A stretch of DNA of 59,178 bases from Sporosarcina koreensis. GTDB lineage: Bacteria; Bacillota; Bacilli; Bacillales_A; Planococcaceae. Below are positions 8,755 through 17,145 of the stretch, in pieces (the first letter of the stretch is position 1; every line of letters begins with the position of its first letter). The DNA lies in the NCBI RefSeq assembly GCF_001531445.1, contig NZ_LQYA01000196.1, forward strand, positions 15,930-75,107, read 5' to 3'. The notes below the pieces were generated by a model. The model did not search any database. It was not told the DNA's origin and saw nothing but the letters and a program-made list of their open reading frames with translations. Both the position numbers and the translations under genes were made by a program.

Positions 8755-9755
8755 TGACGAACGACAACAATCCATTCAAAAGCATTGAAGATAAATTCAA
8801 AGAAATGCAGCGTGGACAAAATAAAAAAACGGCTGGTTCAGAAAAGGTCATTACACCCAAAAAGCCATTTAACACGAGAAAGTTTGTAAAGACAGCTATT
8901 ACATTTACGGTTGTTTTTGCAATAGCGGTCATCTTACTTGCCAATGTCTTTGTTGTAAAAGAGGGTGAGTATAAAGTTGTACGCCAATTTGGTGAAATAA
9001 CAAGAATTATACAGGACCCAGGATTGAACATGAAAATCCCGTTTATCCAATCAGTGACAAGCTTGCCGAAAAATCAAATGACATATAATGTTTCAGAAGC
9101 AGAAATTAGCACAAAAGATAAAAAGCGAATTATCATTGATAATTACGCCGTGTGGAAAATTACGGATGCTAGGAAGATGATTTCCAATGCGCGAAACATT
9201 ATCAATGCGGAAGCACGGATGGAGGAATTCATCTATTCCGTCATTCGAAACGAGATGGGTAAGTTGGATTATGTAGATGTCGTCAATGAAGAAAATTCTA
9301 AACGTGGCAACTTGAACGACCTTGTCACTCAGAAAGTGAACGAATTTCTTGATGAAGGTAATTTCGGCATAGAAGTGATTGACGTGCGCATGAAACGGAT
9401 TGATCTTCCGGAGGAAAACGAACATTCCATTTACACACGGATGATTTCCGAGCGTGAATCGACTGCCCAAAGATATCTTTCAGAGGGAGATGCGGAAAAG
9501 AAGATAATCGAGGCCGAAACGGATCGTGAAGTGCAAGAAATGCTTGCGACCGCAAAAAAAGAAGCAGCGATCATCCATGCTGAAGGGGAAGCGGAAGCTG
9601 CTAAAATCTATAATAACGCATTCTCAAAAGACCCTGAGTTCTACAATCTGTATCGTACGCTTCAGTCCTATGCGAAAACAATAGGAGAAGACACGGTAAT
9701 CATCATGCCGGCAGACTCGCCATACGCGAAAATACTGACAGGATACTTGGAATAA
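8754..9755 (+). CDS. hflC: HflC-like SPFH/prohibitin-family membrane protein
   Basis: This is the partner of the upstream HflK-like protein. It has 333 residues: a charged N-terminal cytoplasmic stretch of about 40 residues, one membrane helix (about 44-64, TAITFTVVFAIAVILLANVF), then an SPFH domain (VKEGEYKVVRQFGEITRI, PGLNMKIPFIQ, DNYAVWKITD) and a coiled coil with ERESTAQRYLSEGDAEKK. The closing segment DPEFYNLYRTLQSYAKTIG is typical of HflC. No ftsH gene is nearby. The pair is placed between phoR and polA, which are adjacent in B. subtilis. Confidence 0.9.
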   Translation: MTNDNNPFKSIEDKFKEMQRGQNKKTAGSEKVITPKKPFNTRKFVKTAITFTVVFAIAVILLANVFVVKEGEYKVVRQFGEITRIIQDPGLNMKIPFIQSVTSLPKNQMTYNVSEAEISTKDKKRIIIDNYAVWKITDARKMISNARNIINAEARMEEFIYSVIRNEMGKLDYVDVVNEENSKRGNLNDLVTQKVNEFLDEGNFGIEVIDVRMKRIDLPEENEHSIYTRMISERESTAQRYLSEGDAEKKIIEAETDREVQEMLATAKKEAAIIHAEGEAEAAKIYNNAFSKDPEFYNLYRTLQSYAKTIGEDTVIIMPADSPYAKILTGYLE

Positions 9756-9778
9756 GAGAGAGTGGAAAAGGGAGTGTC

Positions 9779-9816
9779 AGTTGATTCTCACTCCAAGCGG
9801 ACGCTTTCCGCGGGCG
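9779..9816 (-). repeat. Truncated arm of the composite intergenic repeat
   Basis: TTGATT followed by AGCGGACGCTTTCCGCGGGCG is the reverse complement of the right arm seen at 25246-25285 (CCCGCGGAAAGCGCCCGCC ... AATCAAC). The rest of the element is missing, so this is a remnant just after hflC. Confidence 0.7.
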
Positions 9817-9822
9817 CATAGC

Positions 9823-9866
9823 AAATAGGGACACAATTCACACTCGAATTGGCGTCCCTATTTTGT
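9823..9866 (+). terminator. Terminator after hflC
   Basis: AAATAGGGAC and GTCCCTATTTT flank a 22-base loop that contains a second small inverted repeat (CAATT/AATTG), with a T-rich tail. It probably ends the hflKC transcript. Confidence 0.6.
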
Positions 9867-10096
9867 TGTTATTTCAAAGTTTAAATCAATTATCGACAAT
9901 ACAACTGGTAGACGAATTTACAACGGCACATAAGTTTATGATTTTCATAAAAAATTCGAATACATCAAACATTGAAAAGGAGACAAGGGGTTTTGGGTTA
10001 AATTAGATTAATAAGAAGTCTGCTTATTCAACAAACGGGCCATTTTCTTGAATGAGATTTATTAAATAACGTGATTAGCTGACAAGGAGTGGAGAA
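9867..10096. other. AT-rich intergenic stretch, start of an accessory patch
   Basis: No ORF or RNA is recognised here. The stretch is very AT-rich compared with the core genes on either side. It carries the phrase AACAAACGGGCC (10029-10040), which recurs as AACAAACGTGCC near 10986 in the next larger gap, so degraded short repeats are likely. Confidence 0.4.
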
Positions 10097-10357
10097 ATGG
10101 GCAAAGATATAGTAAGACATATTTGGAATGCTATTTCAGGGATATTTGTTTTGTTATTATCGCTATGGATGAGTGGTCCAGGTATTGGTGAGACAGATAC
10201 ACCGACGTACAGATGGTACTTCATGTTGCTGTTTATTTTGTGGGTAATTGGATTTGTATTGCAGTTCAAGAAGCGATCTAGGCTTTTAGGGGTTGTTATA
10301 ACACTCCTACCTGTCATATATTACTTGGCAATTTATATACGAGCCGCATTTGTGTAA
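10097..10357 (+). CDS. Small hypothetical membrane protein
   Basis: This is an 86-residue protein that I do not recognise. It has three hydrophobic segments (about 11-28, 38-57 and 63-83) separated by short polar loops: one with GETDTPTYRW between the first two, and a basic KKRSR turn before the third. The ATG follows AAGGAG with 8-9 base spacing, so translation is credible. It lies alone in an AT-rich patch and its codon use differs from that of the core genes, which suggests acquisition. Confidence 0.6.
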   Translation: MGKDIVRHIWNAISGIFVLLLSLWMSGPGIGETDTPTYRWYFMLLFILWVIGFVLQFKKRSRLLGVVITLLPVIYYLAIYIRAAFV

Positions 10358-10487
10358 TCAGCAATCGGCCGCATTTGCAGTATAAAGGATCGCACCAATT
10401 ATGCCAGATAAGGGCATTTTAATAAAGTAAGGCCTATTGAATTGTAGGGGAAAATGTGTAATAAAAACTGACAGGGAGAGAACTTAA

Positions 10488-10931
10488 ATGGAAATTTATC
10501 AAGCTACGATTGAAGACTTAGAAGGAGTATCAAATTTATTTAATGCATACCGTATGTTTTATGAACAAACATCTGATGTAGAGGGTGCAAAAGGTTATAT
10601 ACAAAAGCGTTTAGAAAATGAAGACTCCGTAATATTTATTGTTAAGAACAATCAAAAGTATATAGGATTCACACAACTTTATCCCACCTTTTCATCAATC
10701 TCGATGAAAAATGCTTGGATACTAAATGATTTGTTTATCGATCCAGAATACAGAAAAAAAGGAATAGGAGAAATGCTTTTACATAAGGCGAAAGATTATG
10801 CCATTAAAACAGGTGCCAAAAGCATAAGTCTAAGTACAGCACCAGACAATTTTTCTGCTCAAAGACTGTATGAGAAAAACGGATATGAAAGGGATTCACA
10901 GTTTTATCACTATGAATTAAGTTTAACTTAA
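10488..10931 (+). CDS. GNAT-family N-acetyltransferase
   Basis: This 147-residue protein belongs to the GNAT acetyltransferases, which move an acetyl group from acetyl-CoA to an amine. The acetyl-CoA loop RKKGIGEMLL (R/Q-x-x-G-x-G) lies at about residues 87-96, preceded by the strand LNDLFIDPEYR. The C-terminal part (SLSTAPDNFSAQRLYEKNGY) is the typical motif B with Asn, Tyr and Gly. The substrate cannot be told from sequence. The ribosome site is AGGGAGAG. Low GC and unusual codon use match the neighbouring small genes in this patch. Confidence 0.88.
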   Translation: MEIYQATIEDLEGVSNLFNAYRMFYEQTSDVEGAKGYIQKRLENEDSVIFIVKNNQKYIGFTQLYPTFSSISMKNAWILNDLFIDPEYRKKGIGEMLLHKAKDYAIKTGAKSISLSTAPDNFSAQRLYEKNGYERDSQFYHYELSLT

Positions 10932-11182
10932 TAAGAACTTTCGAGAATCGGGCGCAATTCTGGTAAAAGAATTTGTGTCCTTTTAACAAACGTGCCAGAT
11001 TGCGGTATAATACTTCACTCAAACCTTAATAATTTCTTCATCGTTTTCCTCACTCTTTCTTAAGATTTAATTTTTATAATTAAACCTTGTTATACGTAGC
11101 TTTTTATTGTGAAAGAATAGTATTGTGGATAGGAATACTACTCAATAGAATAGCGTATGGAGATTATAAGAGAGAGGAAAAT

Positions 11183-12223
11183 ATGATGGAACCAACAACA
11201 TATAAGAATCGAATTAATGTCATTGATTTAATTAGAGGGTTTGCCCTGATTGGGCTTCCTTTCGTAAATGTGCTTGCTCTTTGGAGCTCAAATATTAATT
11301 TATCAGGAACGCAAGGAGATATTTGGATTCAACGATTTTTATATATTTTTGTCGAAGGACGTTTTTATGCGATATTCTCTTTTCTGTTTGGATTAGGACT
11401 TTGGATTTTCTTATCACGGGCTAAAGAAAAAAATGACCGTCCATCTGCCCTTTATGTTCGGCGTATGTTGATTTTATTTGCAGTGGGAATATTACATCAG
11501 TTAATAAACCCTGGGGAAGCATTGTTGGTTTATGCACTTCTAGGAATACCTATTCTTTTCCTTAACAAGGTTCCAAAACAGGTCAATCTTATAATCGGAA
11601 TAGCAGGGGTGATAATAGGGAGTATCTTCGGAGCAAAATTGTTGCTAACTTTTCCTTTAATGATGCTGGGTTTAGCGTTTGGACAATATCGTGTATTTCA
11701 ATCTTACGTGAAAAACCGAAAAAAATGGATGTTGGTTGCTGTTCTTTCATTTGTTGCAACTAGTATTACAGTCGCTTTTCTCTGGCAAAAAGCACCTGAC
11801 GATGGATTAGTAACCTATATGGAGGGTATTGAACTAACCGAAGCACAAATGGTATCTAATCGCGCTTTTTACGACTTCGCAGACTTGTCCTTAGCATTGG
11901 CTCCGTTTTTCTCTGTTTTTTATATCAGTTTTCTTGTCCTGTTTGAACCCTTAATGGGGAAAGTGTTATCACCATTACATGCATTCGGGCGCATGGCATT
12001 TACAAATTACATTGGTCAATCCGTTATCTTGGTTATCATAGCGATGTTTATTCCAGTTAATGAAACGGTAGTTCCATACATGACTGCAACTATTACGTGT
12101 TTACTTGTGGTGATAGCGCAAATCATAGCTTCTTCATATTGGCTTAGATATTTTCAATATGGTCCGTTAGAATGGCTTTGGCGATGCGGTACGTATTGGA
12201 AATGGCTTCCGATACGTAAGTGA
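11183..12223 (+). CDS. DUF418-family membrane protein
   Basis: This is a 346-residue polytopic membrane protein of the DUF418 family, related to heparan-alpha-glucosaminide acetyltransferase-like proteins (B. subtilis YeiB/YxaH type); the function is unproven. The N-terminal RINVIDLIRGFALIGLPFVN and the C-terminal FGRMAFTNYIGQS and GPLEWLWRCGTYWKW are the family hallmarks. About eight to ten hydrophobic segments are visible. The ATG after AGAGAGGAAA is chosen over the earlier in-frame start at 11087, which has no ribosome site. It is the last gene in the AT-rich patch before polA. Confidence 0.85.
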   Translation: MMEPTTYKNRINVIDLIRGFALIGLPFVNVLALWSSNINLSGTQGDIWIQRFLYIFVEGRFYAIFSFLFGLGLWIFLSRAKEKNDRPSALYVRRMLILFAVGILHQLINPGEALLVYALLGIPILFLNKVPKQVNLIIGIAGVIIGSIFGAKLLLTFPLMMLGLAFGQYRVFQSYVKNRKKWMLVAVLSFVATSITVAFLWQKAPDDGLVTYMEGIELTEAQMVSNRAFYDFADLSLALAPFFSVFYISFLVLFEPLMGKVLSPLHAFGRMAFTNYIGQSVILVIIAMFIPVNETVVPYMTATITCLLVVIAQIIASSYWLRYFQYGPLEWLWRCGTYWKWLPIRK

Positions 12224-12299
12224 AAAGATCCAATTTTAAAAAGGCATACCTTGCCAAACAGCCAGCTATTATTTAAAAGAAGACAAGTATCGCAAAGAA

Positions 12300-12404
12300 T
12301 TACAAGATAGGATTCTTTTTGTTTCGTAGGATATTGTAAGCAAAGATTATCAAAATACACATTAAAGCGATCATCCCAATAATTGACGTTATTTTTAGAA
12401 ACAA
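12300..12404 (-). CDS. Possible 34-residue single-helix membrane peptide
   Basis: On the minus strand a TTG codon lies 10 bases after GGGGAGG and opens a 34-codon frame with one long hydrophobic helix (ITSIIGMIALMCILIIFAYN) and a basic tail (LRNKKNPIL) before a stop. This is the layout of a small membrane peptide, but the gap also looks like decayed DNA. It converges on the DUF418 gene. I know no named relative. Confidence 0.3.
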   Translation of the reverse strand: MFLKITSIIGMIALMCILIIFAYNILRNKKNPIL

Positions 12405-12423
12405 GTAAATAAATCCTCCCCGG

Positions 12424-12522
12424 TACCACGATTTTACTCCGAAGGATTGGGCGCTTTAACGGTATAAGAGCGCGTTCGTGGAACAGAGAAAATGCTCAGG
12501 TGTAAAAGCCTGGGCTTTTTTC
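12424..12522 (+). terminator. Structured stretch and terminator upstream of polA
   Basis: CCACGA (near 12426) pairs with TCGTGG (near 12475), enclosing a second GCGC/GCGC stem. Directly after it, GCTCAGG and CCTGGGC flank TGTAAAAG and a T run (12491-12521), forming a plain terminator. It likely stops readthrough from the accessory patch. Confidence 0.55.
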
Positions 12523-12679
12523 TTGCATTTTCTACTGTCAATTCAGCTACGAATCAACGCTATTTTAGTTTTCCTAAATGAAAAATCGGCTCCTTACGAA
12601 AAATTCGAAAGTGATAATTATTAATTTAGATAGCGTTATTGGTAGTCACACTTGCCGACATGGTAAGATAAATGGAGAT

Positions 12680-12868
12680 GACGTTTTAACTTCATCCAGC
12701 AGTCCCTACAGGATTAAGTTAAATCCTCCGGCGTATGTCACGAATCTTTAAGGAAGTTAGGAAGGCAGTCTAAGGACGCGACATCCTGTCGCAACGACTG
12801 CATGACCTACCTCCTGTAGGCCTCAAGCTCGATAAAAATCTGGACGCAATTACGCCAAGGCGTAATTG
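12680..12868. repeat. Array of short hairpins upstream of polA
   Basis: Five nested or sequential inverted repeats are visible. TTTAACTT pairs with AAGTTAAA (12685-12692 and 12716-12723). GCAGTC pairs with GACTGC (12765-12770 and 12796-12801) and encloses GCGAC-ATCCT-GTCGC. CCTAC-CTCCT-GTAGG lies at 12806-12820. CAATTACGCC-AA-GGCGTAATTG (12847-12868) ends 16 bases before the polA ribosome site. No ORF is supported. On the minus strand the two small hairpins present loops AGGAT and AGGAG. Confidence 0.7.
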
Positions 12869-12898
12869 ATTATTGAACGAATAAGGGAGTGGATTCAT

Positions 12899-15523
12899 TT
12901 GACGAAAAAGAAAATAGTGCTGTTAGATGGAAATAGCTTGGCGTATCGAGCGTTTTTCGCCTTGCCTTTATTGACGAATGACACAGGCATCCATACTAAT
13001 GCAGTGTACGGATTCACGATGATGCTGCAAAACATTCTGGCGGAGGAAAAGCCGACTCATATGCTTGTCGCCTGGGATGCAGGGAAAACGACATTCAGAC
13101 ATTCGACATTCAGCGAGTATAAAGGCGGCCGGCAAAAGACGCCTCCCGAACTATCAGAGCAGTTCCCTTACTTGCGGAAATTGCTGAATGCGTATCAAAT
13201 CCCGCAATACGAACTCGATCAGTATGAAGCTGATGATATTATCGGGACGTTGAGCAAATCAAGCGACGAAGAAGGCATCGAGGTCGTCATTATTTCAGGT
13301 GACAAAGACTTGACGCAGCTTGCTAGTGAGCATACAACGGTGTGTATTACGCGGAAAGGAATTACGGACCTTGAAAAGTACACACCGGAGCATGTCATGG
13401 AGAAGTACGGCATCACGCCACAGCAAATCATTGACATGAAAGGCCTCATGGGAGATGCTTCCGACAATATTCCGGGTGTTCCGGGCGTCGGCGAGAAAAC
13501 AGCACTCAAATTGCTGAAGGAATATGGCACTGTCGAAAAAGTATATGAGTCCTTGGATGCCGTTTCAGGGAAGAAATTGAAGGAAAACCTTACGGAGAAT
13601 GAAGAGCAGGCATTCATGAGCAAAAAGCTCGCGACAATCGAAGTGAATGCACCTCTCACAATTTCGATAAATGATTTAGCATATGCTGGGCCGGATGAGG
13701 AAAACGTTAAAACGATTTACGAAGAATTAAAGTTCAAGACGCTGCTTGAAAAAATGGCTCCTCAAACGGAAATGGAACCTGTAAAAGAAATCGATGTTCA
13801 AATCATCACGGATTCTGAAATGATTGAACTTGCCGATGAAATGGCTATCCATGTTGAAATGATGGATGAAAACTATTTGGCTACGGAAGTTACTGGCGTC
13901 AGCATGACGGATGGCTATCAGACGATATTCATACCAACCAAAGTCTTGCAACAATCACAGTCTGTAAAAGAATGGCTTCGCGATGAAAAGAAAACAAAAT
14001 ATGCGACTGATTCAAAAGCGGCTTATGCATCACTATTACGCTATGGCATAGAAGTGAACGGCTTTGAATTCGATTTATTATTAGCCACATATATCGCAAA
14101 CCCATCTTCCACTTACACGGATGTAGCATCTGTTGCAAAGGAATTCAACTATGTAGATGTGCAGCCGGATGAAATGGTTTATGGAAAAGGCGCGAAAAAA
14201 GCATTGCCGGAAGAAAAAGTGCTAGCAGACCATGCTGGCAGGAAAGCCCAGGCCGTCTGGAAACTGCGGCCGGTACTTGAAGAGAAATTGCGTGAAAATG
14301 AACAGTTCGAATTGTATCACGAACTCGAAATGCCACTCGCAAACATTCTTGGCAAGATGGAATCGACTGGCGTGAAGACGGACTTAGGCATCCTTCAACA
14401 AATCGGCCTACAGCTATCCACGAGATTGACCGAACTTGAATCGATCATTTATGAGATGGCGGGACAACCATTCAACATCAATTCCCCTAAGCAGTTAGGG
14501 GAAATCCTGTTCGAAAAGATCGGATTGACACCTATCAAAAAAACGAAGACGGGCTATTCAACTGCAGCAGATGTGTTGGAGAAGCTCGAAAGCGAGCATG
14601 AAATCATCAGTTTCATTTTGACGTACCGTCAGCTTGGAAAACTGAACTCGACTTATATTGAAGGGTTATCGAAGGAAATCCACGAGGATGGAAAAATCCA
14701 TACACGATTCCAGCAGGCGTTGACGCAAACGGGCCGATTAAGCTCCATCAATCCGAACTTGCAAAACATCCCGATCCGCCTTGAGGAAGGGCGGAAAATC
14801 CGTGCGGCATTCGTTCCGTCTGAGCCGGGCTGGTTCATGTTCGCTGCCGACTATTCACAGATCGAACTGCGTGTCCTCGCCCATATGTCCCAGGATGAAA
14901 AAATGATTTCGGCATTCCGGGAAGGGGAAGACATCCATACGAAAACGGCAATGGACGTGTTCGGTGTGGATAAGGATGGCGTTTCGTCAGATATGAGGCG
15001 GACTGCCAAGGCTGTCAACTTCGGAATTGTCTACGGGATCAGTGATTATGGCCTGTCCCAAAGTTTGAATATCACCCGTAAAGAAGCCGGGAAATTCATC
15101 GATACGTACCTCGAAACATTTCCTGGCGTGAAGCAATACATGGAAGACATCGTCTCTGAGGCGAAGATGAAAGGCTATGTTGTCACGATGATGAACAGAA
15201 GAAGATACTTGCCTGATATTACGAGTTCGAATTTCAACTTGCGGAGCTTTGCGGAAAGAACGGCAATGAATACGCCGATTCAAGGGACGGCAGCTGATAT
15301 CATCAAGAAAGCGATGATCGATATGGATGCAAGATTGAAGGAGGAAAATATGCAAACGCGAATGCTCCTTCAAGTGCATGATGAATTGATCTTTGAAGCG
15401 CCTGAGGAAGAAATCGAAAAACTGAAGAAAATCGTACCGGAAGTGATGGAATCCGCCTTGACACTTGATGTTCCTTTAAAGGCCGAGTGGGCGCATGGCC
15501 TCTCCTGGTACGAAACGAAGTGA
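12899..15523 (+). CDS. polA: DNA polymerase I
   Basis: This is the repair and Okazaki-fragment polymerase, 874 residues from the chosen TTG start. The N-terminal 5'-3' exonuclease (about 1-290) has ISGDKDLTQLAS and VGEKTALKLL. The middle 3'-5' exonuclease-like domain has lost its DxE motif (the strand reads IHVEMMDE), so proofreading is probably absent, as in other Bacillus PolA. The polymerase domain has motif A DYSQIELRVLAHMS, motif B RRTAKAVNFGIVYG and motif C QVHDELIFE. The TTG follows AAGGGAGTGG with good spacing; the ATG at 12866 falls within a palindrome. mutM follows after 9 bases. Confidence 0.96.
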   Translation: MTKKKIVLLDGNSLAYRAFFALPLLTNDTGIHTNAVYGFTMMLQNILAEEKPTHMLVAWDAGKTTFRHSTFSEYKGGRQKTPPELSEQFPYLRKLLNAYQIPQYELDQYEADDIIGTLSKSSDEEGIEVVIISGDKDLTQLASEHTTVCITRKGITDLEKYTPEHVMEKYGITPQQIIDMKGLMGDASDNIPGVPGVGEKTALKLLKEYGTVEKVYESLDAVSGKKLKENLTENEEQAFMSKKLATIEVNAPLTISINDLAYAGPDEENVKTIYEELKFKTLLEKMAPQTEMEPVKEIDVQIITDSEMIELADEMAIHVEMMDENYLATEVTGVSMTDGYQTIFIPTKVLQQSQSVKEWLRDEKKTKYATDSKAAYASLLRYGIEVNGFEFDLLLATYIANPSSTYTDVASVAKEFNYVDVQPDEMVYGKGAKKALPEEKVLADHAGRKAQAVWKLRPVLEEKLRENEQFELYHELEMPLANILGKMESTGVKTDLGILQQIGLQLSTRLTELESIIYEMAGQPFNINSPKQLGEILFEKIGLTPIKKTKTGYSTAADVLEKLESEHEIISFILTYRQLGKLNSTYIEGLSKEIHEDGKIHTRFQQALTQTGRLSSINPNLQNIPIRLEEGRKIRAAFVPSEPGWFMFAADYSQIELRVLAHMSQDEKMISAFREGEDIHTKTAMDVFGVDKDGVSSDMRRTAKAVNFGIVYGISDYGLSQSLNITRKEAGKFIDTYLETFPGVKQYMEDIVSEAKMKGYVVTMMNRRRYLPDITSSNFNLRSFAERTAMNTPIQGTAADIIKKAMIDMDARLKEENMQTRMLLQVHDELIFEAPEEEIEKLKKIVPEVMESALTLDVPLKAEWAHGLSWYETK

Positions 15524-15532
15524 GGAATAGAA

Positions 15533-16405
15533 ATGCCTGAACTGCCTGAAGTCGAAGGTGTCGTCCGCGAATTATCACCTGTCTCCATCGGTCGTACGAT
15601 CTCTGAAGTACAAGTTTCCGATGTAATAAGGAGATCCAAAGGATTGGGCAAGGAAGCGATCGTCAAAGGCAAGACTCTTGAGGAGTTCATTGACGAACTT
15701 GCAACAATGAAGATAGTGGACATCACGAGAAGAAGTAAATATATTTATTTTCATCTGGAAAAGGAAGGACAGCCATATTTGCTAGTCAGCCATCTCGGGA
15801 TGTCTGGCGCGTGGTTTGTCGTGGATGAATTGGAAGATGTTGTTGAACAGAAATTCAGGAAGCATATCCATGTCGTACTCAAAATGGAAGATGGGGGATT
15901 GCTCATCTATTCAGACATCCGCCGTTTCGGTGAACTGCGGTTGTTGCAGAGGGAAGAGGACTATTTGCCATTGCTAAGAATGGCGCCTGAACCGTTTGAC
16001 ACTGATGCTGAAGAACATTTCATCGATATGGCCGCTTTGCCGAAATATGGGCGGAAACCGATCAAAGAAGTGATTATGGATGGCCATGTCATTTCGGGCT
16101 GCGGAAACATTTATGCGACGGAAGCACTTTTTCGGAGGAAAATCCATCCGGGCAGAGCGACAGAACGGGTCAGTGAAAAAAGGAAGCGGGAGTTGTTCCG
16201 TGAAATCGTTGATGTTCTGCAAGAAAGCATTGTTGCTGGTGGCAGCTCCATTTCGGATTATCGGAATATTAACGGGGAAGCGGGGACGATGCAAACACGT
16301 CTGAAAATGTATGGAAAGAAACTGTGTGGAAAGTGTGGCACAGATACGAAAAGCATGAAAATCGCTGGAAGGACCTCTGTTTATTGTCCACAATGCCAAA
16401 GGTAA
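15533..16405 (+). CDS. mutM: Formamidopyrimidine-DNA glycosylase (Fpg)
   Basis: The enzyme excises 8-oxoguanine and formamidopyrimidines from DNA. The N-terminal PELPEVEGVVREL carries the catalytic proline (residue 2, exposed once Met is removed) and glutamate. The Lys of HLGMSGAW-type and the helix-two-turn-helix motif (GRKPIKEVIMDGHVISGCGN) are present. The C-terminal zinc finger has the pattern CGKCG ... CPQC. It is 290 residues. It lies 9 bases after polA and just before coaE, as in B. subtilis except that ytaF is missing between them. Together with polA it forms a base-excision repair unit. Confidence 0.95.
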   Translation: MPELPEVEGVVRELSPVSIGRTISEVQVSDVIRRSKGLGKEAIVKGKTLEEFIDELATMKIVDITRRSKYIYFHLEKEGQPYLLVSHLGMSGAWFVVDELEDVVEQKFRKHIHVVLKMEDGGLLIYSDIRRFGELRLLQREEDYLPLLRMAPEPFDTDAEEHFIDMAALPKYGRKPIKEVIMDGHVISGCGNIYATEALFRRKIHPGRATERVSEKRKRELFREIVDVLQESIVAGGSSISDYRNINGEAGTMQTRLKMYGKKLCGKCGTDTKSMKIAGRTSVYCPQCQR

Positions 16406-16421
16406 GGAAAGGATGACTTCG

Positions 16422-17018
16422 ATGATCATAGGTTTGACAGGAAGCATTGCGACCGGGAAAAGCGCCGTATCGCGAATGCTGAAACAAAAAGGGTATCCAA
16501 TTGTCGATGCGGATGAAATTTCAAGGCTGGTCGTAGAGCCAGGAAGCCCTGTTCTTGATCATATTGCGGAAGTGTTCGGGCCCGATCTCCTTCTGGCGAA
16601 CGGGACGTTGAACAGGGAAATGCTCGGCAGCCTCATTTTCAATGACGAAGTAATGCGGACAAAGTTGAACGGGATTATCCACCCCGCTGTCCGAAAGGAA
16701 ATGCTACGACAAAAGGAAGAATGGTTGGAAAAAGGAGCGAATACGGTCATCATGGATATTCCGCTCCTTTTTGAAAGTAAACTCCAATCTTATGTAGATA
16801 AAATAATCGTCGTTTCGGCAAACCCTGCCGTTCAAAAGGAACGCTTGATGGCTAGAAACGGATACTCGGCAGATGAAGCCGATGCCCGTATCAACTCGCA
16901 GCTTCCGATTGCAGAGAAGGAAAAGGGTGCAGATGCAGTCATCGATAATAACGGAACATTGGATAAGACAGAAAAACAGTTGGATGAAATTTTGTTGAAA
17001 TGGAATGCAAAAATATAA
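16422..17018 (+). CDS. coaE: Dephospho-CoA kinase
   Basis: The enzyme phosphorylates dephospho-CoA in the last step of coenzyme A synthesis. It is 198 residues. The P-loop GLTGSIATGKSAV lies at residues 4-16, DADEISR follows near residue 32, and the lid region has VSANPAVQKERLMARNG. The second ATG is preferred because AAGGAAAGGA then sits 8 bases upstream, whereas the first ATG (16413) overlaps that site. It is the third gene of the polA-mutM-coaE operon. Confidence 0.94.
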   Translation: MIIGLTGSIATGKSAVSRMLKQKGYPIVDADEISRLVVEPGSPVLDHIAEVFGPDLLLANGTLNREMLGSLIFNDEVMRTKLNGIIHPAVRKEMLRQKEEWLEKGANTVIMDIPLLFESKLQSYVDKIIVVSANPAVQKERLMARNGYSADEADARINSQLPIAEKEKGADAVIDNNGTLDKTEKQLDEILLKWNAKI

Positions 17019-17064
17019 CGTTATTCTCTGAAAAGTGGAACATTGTTATTTCATTCACAAACTC

Positions 17065-17092
17065 TTTGCACCTGGTTAAAATGTGCTATACT
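17065..17092 (+). promoter_or_regulatory. Probable gapB promoter
   Basis: TTTGCA, a 16-base spacer and TATACT lie about 54 bases before the gapB start. The 127-base gap after coaE also fits a separate transcription start. I see no clear CcpN operator by eye. Confidence 0.5.
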
Positions 17093-17145
17093 AATTAACG
17101 GATAAACGATAAAAAGTATATAACATTATGCAGGAGGACTTTTTC

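Noticed and set aside
12154..12429. 91-codon minus-strand ORF opposite the DUF418 end
   Set aside because: It covers the 3' end of the DUF418 gene in antisense and has no family features. A different frame in the same place gives the more credible 34-residue membrane peptide.
12420..12490. A T-box leader suggested by GGTACCACG
   Set aside because: The conserved AGGGTGGNACCGCG core is absent, and the next gene is polA, not a synthetase or amino-acid gene.
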